NCBI GenBank assembly: GCA_032622095.1
Contig: CP136068.1
Span: forward strand, 57,620,025-57,684,024
From: Siphonodentalium dalli
Lineage: Eukaryota; Mollusca; Scaphopoda; Gadilida; Siphonodentaliidae
Length of the DNA: 64,000 bases
Reading direction: 5' to 3'
Shown: piece by piece, positions 22,898 to 33,943 of the stretch
Numbering within the stretch: position 1 is the stretch's first letter
Layout: every line of letters begins with the position of its first letter
The notes under the pieces: generated by a model
Told to the model about the DNA's origin: nothing
What the model saw: the letters and a program-made list of their open reading frames with translations, nothing else
Databases searched by the model: none
Program-made: the position numbers and the translations under genes

Positions 22898-25057
22898 GTG
22901 TACTAGTACCCATACCATGTATGGTACACATAATGCCGACGTCCGGATCAACCATCCGTCGTTCGTCGTCCGTCTGTCCGTCCGTCCGTCTGTCCGTCTG
23001 TCCGTAGACACTTGCTATCCGATTCATTTACTTGAATATTTTTTATCGGATCTTGTTAAAATTTATGTGCATGTTTATGATGACACACTCCTCACCTGTA
23101 TAGTTTTTGGTATCGATCGGTTGATCGATTTAGAAATTATTAACACTTTGCATCCGCACATAGGCATGAGCTATCCGATGCTGTAACCAAAGTATTTTTT
23201 GTCCGATTGTTTTCATATTTGATATGTAGGTTTATAATGACACACCCCTCACCTGTATAGTTTTTGGTATCGATCGGTTGATCGGTTTAGAAAATAATTA
23301 ACCCTGCACACAAATGCTATCTGATGCATCTAAGTCAAACTGTTTTCTTCTGATATGCCTCATATTTCTTACCTAGGTTTTTCTTGGCACGTTCTTTATC
23401 TGTATGGTTTTTGGTATCGTTTAATTAACCCTTTTCAAACTCATGTTTACTTAGAACTCACGCAAGCTGCTATGACTCAAAACATTTTTCATCTGATCTA
23501 CACCAAATTTGGTACATGTGGTCCTCACCCCGAAATACAGATCAAGTTCATATTTGGGTTTGATCCGATATATTTTAACAGAGTTATGGCCCTTTATAAT
23601 TCAAGTAATTTACTACCTATTGTATATGCCCTGTGAGAATTTAAGACAAACAACTTTACACAGTAATCTGCTTTATTGGAAAATGACACTGGATACTCTT
23701 TGCTAAACCACTGCTGCTCCCAGAGCTGTCAAATTTAAGTGATTGATGATACTTTACTCCAGTTTGTGTGCAATAGTAATTTAACCCAACCTGTTGAAAC
23801 ATGTTCATGGCATTAATACAAATAGTCCATTGTCCATGTGAAGGATGTTCTGGAGCATGGCTGTTTAGAGAATTGTTGTTTACAGAGACACTGTTGTCTT
23901 ATTTTGAGAAAATAATTATCCACACATTAGTTCCATCATATGATGTCATTGAAAATGATTAACACTCTCCACACATCATATGTTCATTCTCCTATTCTAT
24001 GTCCAGGTTGATCGTGATCCACTTTTCACTTGCATGTATTTCAGGATTAAAATTAACCTATTCCATAGACACATCATATCTGATAGGCAGATTTTAAATT
24101 ATCTCTTTCGCTTTGGGCCAGGTTCACTAAGAATTTCTATTAATTATAAGCCACCAATTGAATATTCATCATTTGAGGATATATCTTATTTTGAAATTCC
24201 CTCTATTGCATTTGGGCTGCAGGATAATAATAATGGTACTGGTATTCTTGAAGCTGACTTATTGGTCAAATATTTTTCACCCAATCACTTTTATAATCTC
24301 ATTCAGGTTGATTGTGACACATTCTTCACGTGTATAGATTTTGGTATTGATTGAATGGTTTTGAGAATATTAACCCAATATTTAATAATATTTCTGCTGT
24401 TACAGACATTGTATCTTTCCAATGATCAGCTTAGAATAAAATTAACCATAGGTACATGTATACTGTACGCGATCCAATGTTATGACTCTAATATTTTCAA
24501 TTTGACCCTTCTCATATCTCTCCTTTAGTTATCTGATAATTCTGTATTAAAATATTTTATATCCAACCATTATCAATCATATTTAATATCAAGGTCTATA
24601 CACCCCTCACTTATATAGATGTTCAGGTGTTTGTTGGTCTCTAATCTCAATCATCCCATAACTTTTACTATGCAGCTAACACAACAATATAATCTGTTAT
24701 GACTCAGGTTCCATTGTAAGAAGTAAATAAATAGAGTTATTATGATGTTAATATTGTAACTATTATATCTTTAACAGCTATGGTGCATCTGTCTGACTGT
24801 GTTTGGGTTATAATTATCTTTATCAATCTATCACACATACATGTATCTCTGTTGGAGTGACCGAATAGGTTGAAATCGAATGTCATATCCATGTTCCTAT
24901 TGTGTTTAAATGAGCAAGTTACTCAATATGTCTGATTCCACTATGAAACTAATAAATAATAGTACGCTGTGAATTGTTGAAATTCTTGCACTCATAAAAA
25001 GATCGCTATCGCCAAGGTATGGGTTAAACATCTGCCGATCGTGATCGGCCTCTCGTT
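22898..25057 (+). mobile_element. Helentron-like family A, copy 2
   Basis: The 5' palindrome (CCCATACCATGTATGG core) carries an extra TAGTAC, then GCCGACGTCCGGATCAACC and a CCGT/CTGT tract ending in GTAGACACTTGCTATCC. Core units contain CACCTGTATAGTTTTTGG and ACCAAATTTGGTACATG. The 3' end at 25,006-25,057 has CCAAGGTATGGGTTAAAC, the GCCGATCGTGATCGGC hairpin and CTCTCGTT. The 124-codon frame at 23,980-24,354 spans repeat units and is not a gene. Confidence 0.85.
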
Positions 25058-25839
25058 ATATTCCCTTTTGAAAAAAGGTCCTATTATGTAATCAGTATGT
25101 CCACCCATCTGTCCATTGGCATTTTTTGTTTCCAATCGATAACTCTAGTTTGGATTATTTTATCTGAACCAAAGTTGGTATGTGTATTTCCCAGCTAAAA
25201 ATACAGGCCAAGTTCGAATATGGGTTCCATCCAATTGTTTTTACATGAGTTACGGCCCTTTTTTTACTTAGAATTTGACCGCATTTTGGCATTGAAATTA
25301 TGGATATATTAGACATTTTTTGTAAGCTCAAATTATTATTTTATTTTGCAGTAATACAATTTAAAATGGCTAAAGGTTGTATTTACCACACCCTAGCGAT
25401 GCACTTTTTAACAAACCGAAATGTCCCTGTTTAACAGTAACATATCAGTGTTAGACAGCTTCACATGTAGCAAATGATTCTAGTTCTAGGACAGTCACTA
25501 ATTAACATAAAAACTCAGTTTATGATTCCGATCATAGCAATTGACTATCGTTAAGTGATGGGTTAAACATCTGCTGATCATGATCGACCTCTCGCAAACC
25601 TTAAAATCAATTTATTGGTTTAACCCTACCTATAACCATAACATGAACATGCTAACCAAAGCAATACTTTATCTGATCAGTCTCATTTAGATGCATATAC
25701 AAGTAAATAATGAAAAAACCCTCAATATATCTTTCCAATTTTCTCCACTTTATGTGTACAGCATATGTTCAGTCTAGATCAAGTTGGTATGGGAGAAGTG
25801 ATTGGTTAAACATATATCGATTGTGATCAGCCTCTCGTT
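25058..25839 (+). mobile_element. Two further family-A-type 3' ends, tandem
   Basis: After copy 2, the 3' signature recurs at about 25,540-25,595 (GATGGGTTAAACATCTGC, decayed hairpin, CTCTCG) and 25,785-25,839 (GATTGGTTAAACATA, decayed hairpin, CCTCTCGTT). The first segment also contains a core unit with CCAAAGTTGGTATGTG and GAGTTACGGCCC. Elements appear joined head to tail or built by end bypass. The last terminus ends 31 bp before the splice acceptor of the first DDX6 coding exon. Confidence 0.65.
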
Positions 25840-25949
25840 GATATTAAGAAATAATTTATTTCTATTGCAGGTTTCACCCCAACCTTATTCAGTAGATTGC
25901 ATTTGAATCCACATCGGTCTATTAGCCTGAGAAGCAGAAAAGTTTCGTC

Positions 25950-26029
25950 ATGGCATCTTCAAAGGTGGAACAGAAAAATTCCACTAATCACACTGGAACA
26001 TTACCTTCGGAGGCAGCTAAAAATAACAT
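25950..26029 (+). CDS. DDX6: Probable DDX6/Me31B RNA helicase, first coding exon
   Basis: The exon runs from 25,871, after the acceptor TTTCTATTGCAG, to 26,029, before the donor GTACGTAAA. It has a 79 bp 5' UTR, then an ATG with G at -3 and +4. It encodes 26 residues starting MASSKVEQKNST, polar and low complexity, like the short disordered N terminus of DDX6 proteins. It leaves two bases of a split codon (AT), which the exon at 43,421 completes with A. Read without splicing, the frame stops at 26,123, so a short unspliced ORF is the alternative. Identity rests mainly on the partner exon; the protein is a P-body helicase in translational repression and mRNA decay. Confidence 0.6.
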
Positions 26030-26189
26030 GTACGTAAATGCTAGAGATATTTTGTCCCCCTGGAGAGATCGTCGATTCGATATAATTGTGTGCCAAATAG
26101 AAGTGCAGGGTGGAAATTTCTGAAAAATTTAATAGTAGTGTAGGGCAGAACAGAAGTGTGTGGTGGAAACAACAAATTATTGTCCCCTG

Positions 26190-26640
26190 AAAAATTTATT
26201 TTGTGGGGGGGGGGGACTATAGAAACGGGCTCCGTCCGTCCGTCCGTCACACTTTTATGTACCTTCATGGTGTAATCAACGACTACAGTTTTCATCGTAG
26301 AGATTTGAAACTTCAGAATATTGTTCCCCATATATTGGAGATGTGCAACATGTATATAGATGACGGATTTTTTTTTTCTTTTTTCACGGGGTTATTAACC
26401 CTTTTCGTCTTTTCAACATATTTTAAAATATAATTTCTGTATGAGGGTACCTTCATGGTGTAATCAACTCCTCCTACAGTTTTGATCGTAGATATTTGAA
26501 ACTTCAGTGCATTGTTACCCATATATTGGAGATGTGCAACATGTATATAGATGACAATTTTTTTTACGTAGTTATTAATTAACCCTTTTCGACTTAGAAA
26601 ATTTCAACATTGTTTTTAATTTCTTTAACAAAGCGGAATC
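26190..26640 (+). mobile_element. Helentron-like family E, 5' part
   Basis: It starts TTTTGTGGGGGG with ACTATAGAAACGGGCTCC and a CCGT tract. Two units of about 180 bp follow, each with TACCTTCATGGTGTAATCAA, GAGATTTGAAACTTCAG or its variant, and GGAGATGTGCAACATG, then a TTATTAACCCTTTTCG segment. No 3' terminus is visible before family B starts at 26,687. Confidence 0.7.
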
Positions 26641-26686
26641 GATTTGCCATGTTTTCGGGGGACACTGTGGTCAGCTGACCTTTTAT

Positions 26687-29600
26687 TGGCTCACCTGAGA
26701 CGAAGTCTCCGGTGGAGCTATAGTCATCACTCCTCGTCCGTCCGTCCGTCCATCCGTCCATCCGTCCGTCAACAATTCTTTGAACATCTAAAGTTCCATT
26801 GGACCGAATTGGTTCATATTTGGTGTGGATGTTCCCTAGGTGACTCTCATTCAGATTTGTTCAAATGAGGTCACTGGGTCAAATAGTTGCGAAGCCAAGG
26901 CCATAACTCTATTCCTCCATAGTAATTCTTACGACGACTTCTTGTTCAGAACCATTGGGCCGATTTAGCTAATATTTGGTATGGAGGGTCCTTGGGTGAC
27001 TGGTGTTCAGATTTGTTCAAATGAGGTCACCCGGTCAATTAGTTGAGAAACCAGGGTCATAACTCATAGTAATTCTTACAATGACTTCTTCTCAAAAAAT
27101 ATTTGGCGATTTAGCTTATATTTGGTATTGAGAGACCTTGGGTGACTGGGGTTCACTGGGTCAAATAGGGGCAGAGCTAGGGACATAACTTTAAAAAAAA
27201 AAAATTTAAATTTTGCATTTTGACATTTAATTTATGTTTAGGACACATCACAGCCTCATATTTCTTACCTAGATTTTTCTTAGCATGTTCTTCATCTGTA
27301 TGGATTTTGGTATTGTTTATTTAACCCCTTCCACTCTTGTTTTTATATAGAATTCATCCAAGACAGGATTACTCAAACATTTTTCATCTGATCAACACCA
27401 AATTTGGTATATATTTTTGACTCGTATATACAGATCAAGTAAAAATATGGGTTTGATCCGATATATTTTAACAGAGTTACGGCCCTTTATAATTCACACC
27501 TCTTTGCTATGCACTATTAATTTTTAAGAGAACACTGAAGCCTGTATTATTGAAAAAGCCAATTTATCATAGTGTGGTCACCTGATACTCTTGCTGAAGA
27601 CTGCTTGCTTCAGACCAGTTTACCATCTGTCATTACAAGACATGACATTAGCTAAACAACTATTCTACCAGAGTCTACAAGAATAAATAGGAATAGTCCA
27701 TTGTTCATTTCTCCAAGCCTGGACATAGTGTGTCTGACATTAGCAGAATGAAGTGCCCAGATGGTGAATTTAGTGTTGCTACCCCATACAGCAGGCTAGC
27801 ATCACCAAATACACCCTCAATTACCTTATTCTGCTTAGGCCTCATCTGGGACAATTTTTTTTTAAAACATGTTTTAAAATTTGAAAAAAGTGACACCATT
27901 ATAACATCTGCAGAGTTATGAAACTTTACTCTTTAATGAAATTATGGAAACATTCCACCCACCCCCTCCCACATGGCCCAGACCCAACCCTGCCATCAAC
28001 CAACATCCCTTCCAAGCCATATCACCTCTCAATTTAATACCTCTTCTCACCACAGAGGCATATATATCTGTAAAGGTACAGGTCATTAATTATATAAACT
28101 GGCCAGATGACATGTATTATTCTAATCTAAACATATCTGTAGCAATTTAACAACAAACTGGTGTTCCCATGATAGGTGATGACTGACATTCAATGATACT
28201 GTGAATGGCTTTGATTTCTTCAAGTCTGGAAATAGTGTGTCTGACATTTACATAGTGAGGTCCCCAGATGGTGAATTTAGTGTTGCTACCCCATACAGCA
28301 TGCTAGCATCACCAAATACACCTGCCAGGGACCTAATTCTGCTTAGTCCTCCTCTTCTGGGAAGTATCCTAAGTATCCAATTGACAGTTTGATTTAGTCA
28401 CTTTTTCCACCTGTTCTGTTTCAATGTCCCCCTAATTTGCAGAAGATAAAATGCATAATTGAGGTGCTCAATGGGTGTGTATCACCAACTTCAACTGTAG
28501 GACTTCATTGATTTAGTCACTTTTTTCCACCTGTTCAGTTTCAATGTCCCCCTAATTTGCAGAAGATAAAATGCATAATTGAGGTGCTCAATGGGTGTGT
28601 ATCACCAACTTCAACTGTAGGACTTCAATCTGTTCCTTGGTTTTATTGGCCATTGAGGCCTAATCAGATTGAGGATGAATTTGGTGATGCTAGCCTGCCT
28701 TACAGAATATTGTCATTAAATCCACATTTTTGGGACCTAATTCTGCAAATGTCAGACATACTAAATTCAGGTTTGGCCATTTCATATTATTTTTTTAATC
28801 ACCACTTATCCAGATGAAATCATACGACTAATATTCAAAGAAAAATGGGGGGGGGGGGTGGCGTATATATTGGATTAAATTTGTCTTCTATCCGTCAGGC
28901 TTCCATCTGTCTGCCTGTTGAGATGTCTATCCATCCATCTATCAACAATTGATTTCTTCTCCATATTAAAGACTGAATGTGTTTATATAGTTCAGTGTGC
29001 ATTATCCCTAGGTGTCTCACAATCGGATTTGTTCAATTAAGTTCATCACATCAAATACATGTAGGTGCCAAGCCAGGGCCATAACTATTTCCCTCCATAG
29101 TAAGTCTTCAAACAGTTTTTTCTCAAGAACCATTAGGCCTATATAGCTTATATTTGGTATGGAGGGGCCTTGGGTGATTGGGGTTCAGATTTGTTCATGG
29201 GGTCATTTTTAGGAAATGAGGTTCCCAGAGGGTGAATTCGGTGATGTTAGTCCACCTTGCGGAATATTGTCATTAAATTCACCTGCAAAGGTCAGACACT
29301 AAATACAGACTCGGCTGTTCCAATATTAGTTTCTTAACCAGCACTTATCCAGGTGAAATCATACCCTGATTTTTCAAAGAAAATTGGGGGGTATATTGAT
29401 ATTACTAGATGAATGGATCTCATAGATGAGGATTCACATTTGTTCTAATAGGGGCAGAGATAAGAGATTTAACTCTCCTCTATGCTGTTTGGTACTGGTA
29501 TAATAATATTGATTTCTAGACAGCCTGGGTGGGGGCAATGGAGAGGGAGTGTAGAGGGGTGGAGATTTGACCCCCTATTTTGATCAAAAGTTAAAAATTT

Positions 29601-30032
29601 CATGCCCGATACTAAATTAGTTGTAGATTAGATGTTCACACCAAAAATAAGTTAGAACTGTTCTCGTAGTTTGGTTTGATTTTTCTAACATGTATGTTTT
29701 TAAACCATCAGTCCACATGTTTCTACTTCAGGTTAAACTGTTGGACCGAATTGGCCACAAATTTGAACTTTATGGAATGTTCAAAGTGATTTTTTGTGAA
29801 CTTAGTACTGTAGTATGGTTGTCCTCTTTAAAAGGTAAGAGGTTGGAAATTTGTCAGTGATGTGCAATTAGAAATTTCAAGGTGAAGAGCCCTGCTCATT
29901 TGAGAACATCCAGCTATGTCCATGTTTAGAACTTGAGTGATTCTGTCAAGTACTGACTCTTGTAGTCTTCAGAGTCCCTGTCTTCTCAGTCCTTACAGTC
30001 TGGTGAGCGACCCAGTCATTGACTGTCTTGTT
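26687..30032 (+). mobile_element. Helentron-like family B, copy 2, with 3' end
   Basis: It starts GGCTCACCTGAGACGAAGTC with a hairpin closing at CCGGTGGAGCTATAG, a CCGT/CCAT tract and units with TTCATATTTGGTGTGGATG. Around 27,237-27,520 it includes family-A-like core sequence (ACCAAATTTGGTATAT, CCGATATATTTTAACAGAG), so it is chimeric. Hairpins lie at 27,743-27,834 and, decayed, 28,248-28,344. The 3' end has TCTGGTGAGCGACC, inverted to the 5' GCTCACC, then the hairpin CAGTCATTGACTG and the terminus TCTTGTTT at about 30,032. Confidence 0.75.
28391..28626 (+). repeat. Recent 118 bp tandem duplication
   Basis: The segment from GATTTAGTCACTTTTTCC through CAACTGTAGGACTTCA occurs twice back to back (28,391-28,506 and 28,509-28,626) with only two or three differences. 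It lies within family B copy 2 and includes the CTAATTTGCAGAAGATAAAA word shared by all B copies. Confidence 0.85.
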
Positions 30033-31118
30033 TTTGTTAATTTGAGTATAAAGCAAGTTTTCGCAATTAAGTTGATACATGCACAGGAAATTGTGACCTT
30101 CATTGTCTACATGCCCGCAACATCTCTAATGAAAAATCAAACATTTTCTTGTAACTAAACTAATTCTATAACATTTGCTAATAAAATTTGGTACAGAGCC
30201 ATCAATCTTTTAAAAAGATGCAGACCCGAATATTAAGCATTGTGCAGGTCGGAATTTTCTAACGTACAGGTACCTTTATTTGGCACACAAAGAGTAGGTT
30301 ATCATTCAGTTAATGTGTTAAACCCTTTACCCAACCCTTTACCCATCACATCGGCATTTTATAGCAATCAGGTCTGCCATCATAGCGGCATGTTAATATT
30401 GGCAATCAGGTCTGCCATCATAACGGCATTTATCGACAGTAAAAAACGTATATTGTTCCTCTCTGTTTGGCTCCATATTTCAGCGTTTTTAACAAATCAA
30501 AGACCAAAATTATTAGTATCTATGGAAAGCTGAGATCATAATATAGCTATCTATCAAATTATTTGGTATATTTGATTGATATTACAAAGATTTTCACCTT
30601 GTAAACCATTTCAAGATCACTTGTATTTCCAACAACAAAATCTTCGCGTTTTCCACTGTTATCATAGATGCTTCGCCTTGTTGACTGTTCTGCAAGGTCG
30701 CAAGACAAACTACGTGGAGTCCGACAACTTGAAATTGTGATTTATATTGGATTATGTTTTATTTCTTAGATAGTGATTTTTTAATTCCAAATAGTGCAAT
30801 ATATTAAAATTTTCCCAGCCCTAAATCTGTCACAGATAAGCAAAATCTCAGTGTAACGTTTGCGTAACTGGGATATTTTCCTTGTTCATTTGTATCGAGT
30901 CACATGACGTTAAAAAATATTAATAATTTAATTTGTTTATATTAACTAAAAATATAAGTAAGTTCAATCATTTCTGTCGAATATTTATTATATATTATTT
31001 AAAATGTATTGAATAGCAATGCGAGGAACTAATTAGGAGCTTCCGAGGAAACAGCGCGTTTACCAATTTATGAACTTGTGCTTCCATTCAAGCTGGGCGT
31101 GAATTTCAATCTTATAAT
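30033..31118. other. Unassigned intronic DNA with a 37 bp direct repeat
   Basis: GCAATCAGGTCTGCCATCAT occurs at about 30,364 and 30,401, each followed by A, one variable base and CGGCAT. Otherwise AT-rich; frames such as 30,240-30,533 look random. Confidence 0.4.
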
Positions 31119-32147
31119 TATACCCCTTTTAAAAAAAAAAAAGGGGGGGGTATACTGTTTTGCACCTGTCCGTCCATCCGTCCGATGTCTGTTCATGTCA
31201 TAACTTGGAACAGTAGTGCTCGGATCTCAATGAAATTAGGTATGGATGTCCACTACTATGAGGACATTAAATAGAGGGTTCCATCGTTTTGTTCGGATTT
31301 TCCATTCTAGAGTTATTCATCTTTGTTTATCTGGAAATGTTGGCTTTTTGGTCTGTCTGGTGTCTGTTCATGTCGTAGCTTCAACAGTTGTGCTGGGATG
31401 TCAATGAAATTTGGTATGGATGTTCACATCTATGAGGACATTAAATAGAAGGTTCCATCGTTTTGTTCGGATTTTCCATTCTAGAGTTATTCATCTTTGT
31501 TTATCTGGAAATGTTGGATTTTTGGTCCGTCTGATGTCTGTTCACGTCATAACTTGAACAGTAGTGCTCGGATCTCAATGAAATTTTGTATGGATGTTCA
31601 CTACTATGAGGATATTAAAAAGAAGGTTCCATTGTTTTGTTCGGATTTTCCATTCTAGAGTTATACATCTTTGTTTATCTGGAATGTTGGCTTTTTGGTC
31701 CGCCTGGTGTCTGTTCATGCCGTAACTTCAACAGTTGTGCTGGGATCTCAATGAAATTTGGTACATGGATGTTCACTACTATGAGGACATTCAATAGAGG
31801 GTTCCATTGTTCTGTTACGCTTTTCCATTCTAGTGTTATTCATCTTTGTTTATCTGGAAATGTTGGCTGTTTGGTCCATCTGATGTCTGTTCAGGTCATA
31901 ACTTGAGCAGTAATGCTCGGATCTCAATGAAATTTTGTATGGATGTTCACCACTATGAGGACATTTTATGGCACATTGAACTGTTTTGTTTTGGTTTTTT
32001 GTTCTATAGTTATTCATCTTTGTTTATATGAAAATGCTGATTTTTGGGTCCATCTGTCTGAGTATAGCAGTCATAAGTTATAGATATGCCCACACTAGGC
32101 GGTATGCCACAAGGGGGTATGCACCGGACGACAGTCCATCTCTTGTT
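31119..32147 (+). mobile_element. Helentron-like family C, copy 1
   Basis: The 5' end is a hairpin, ATACCCCTTTT, an A run, then GGGGGGGGTATACTG. A short CCGT/CCAT tract leads to units of about 155 bp with GTCTGTTCATGTCATAAC, CTCAATGAAATTTGGTATGG, TTCACTACTATGAGGAC and TTCCATTCTAGAGTTATTC. The 3' end has GGCGGTATGCC, then GGGGGTATGCACC, inverted to the 5' start, then GGACGACAGTCC and the terminus ATCTCTTGTT. Open frames run through the units but are repeat-derived, not genes. Confidence 0.85.
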
Positions 32148-33264
32148 ATCAATAATTTATCAAAAGATATTTTATCATTTTAATTGAACAAAATTGCACT
32201 ATCAGTATGTCCTTTGTTACAAGTTGAACATATTCCAAACAATATTTTGATTACCGGTAGTTTAACTGTGTACACACATTGTGTTATGACACTAACTAAT
32301 CAAGATTGCATCATTACATCAAGGTCAAGGTAACCCCTGTGTCTCGATGTGTTTTATTTTTAGTATATTTCGTCATCCTTATTCAACAAATGTCTTGCTA
32401 ACTATTATTTAGTTTGGCATCTCATATATTCACGAAGAGAAAGAACTATTATCAACCTTAATGTCCATTCAATCTTTTTCAAATGACAATATGTGATGGA
32501 CATGATTGACTCATGCCAAGACATATCGTAATTAACTGGGTCAAGTTCGAAGTACGCAGAAATGACTACTTAAAACTTGGTTTATGTTTTATTTGAAATG
32601 CTTGTGTCAATGCGTGGAGCGATGAAAATGCACACAACTTTGCGCCCCATTTTCAAAAATAATGGTTGAACGCATTTCGTTATCTTCATTTTGAGAACTA
32701 TCTCAGCTGACTATCTTGCCAATTTTATATTGAGTATTATTGATAAAAATGATACTGGGAGAAATTACATTTCATGGGCGCAATATATTGGAAGGATTGT
32801 TTTAATTTATTCAAGTGAAGTGCTTATCAGCTAGTTTTCAAGTCGACCATCGACGTATATTATATTAAATATAGGTTGATGAGTCAACTAAATCAATGTA
32901 CTCCGCAATTGTGATGTGTGTACAGTCATTTAATATAGTTTTATTTCACAACTATTTATTTACAAACTTCAATTTAATTTCCAATAAAACATTTATTTGA
33001 ATTGTTTAATATGTTTTTGAGCTGTTATTAATTTGCATATGTACTACAACGATCAGTATCATGATTTGACGAACAAAGGAAGACAGTTCCAACTTCAAGA
33101 CACCTGCGCTGTTAGTGTTACTAAGGAAGCCGTGTTGTTCTAAATCTACATGCCATATTTATGTTCTCAAATAAAACAGTTTGGAAATTTGATTTTTTTT
33201 CCCTCATTCATCACAAGACCATATGAAAAATATTTTATTTTAATACATTGAGTGAAAAAAATTG
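32148..33264. other. Unassigned intronic DNA
   Basis: AT-rich, no frame with motifs, no repeat shared with the named families. An AATAAAAC-like signal near 33,170 is isolated and not evidence of a gene. Confidence 0.4.
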
Positions 33265-33943
33265 ACGGGTCCTGGAAACTCCTGGAAAACCCTGGAAATA
33301 AATTATTTATTTTCAAGGGCCCTGGATAACCCTTGAATCCAATCCCCCTCCTTGAAAACCCTGGAAATTGCTCTATTAAATTTTATTGAAACGATCGCTG
33401 CGAGTTGGGAAATTAATTCCTTCTAATTTCACCGGTTTTACGGTAACACGAGGTCAGATGTCTAGCAGGGTTGTGACATTATGTTAACACGTTTCTGATT
33501 GGCCAATTCCCAATTGACTTCCCTATTCAGCCAATAGAAATGTCTGTAACTGAGTATACGTAAATACGTGAGTTGTCTGCCCATACATGATGCAATATTA
33601 TGACCTAGAAAATTCAATGAATTCACCAAAGCATACCTCGGATGAAACTGCAATAGGACCTAGTCGAGCACCCGTACTTGTTTCATTGTTCCGAACAGTG
33701 TGATGTCACTAATCCCAGCATACACTACGGGCGCCATGTTGGAGGTAACAACGAATATAAACAAACAAACGTGTGTGCGGAGTTCATTACAATCAAGTGT
33801 CTCTTTCGTGTAGCATGCCTCGAATCTCAATTGTTTTGTTAATGGTTGTGCGCACATATAAAATTACAAACTAAAAATTTGAAATAGTATAGTCCCGATC
33901 GATGATGTGTTATTAATATTAATTGCGCCGCGAGTACTTTTTA

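Noticed and set aside
23980-24354. 124-codon open frame on the + strand
   Set aside because: It runs through family A core sequence (TTCACxTGTATAGATTTTGG words), has no protein motif, and equivalent frames in copies 1 and 3 are not conserved.
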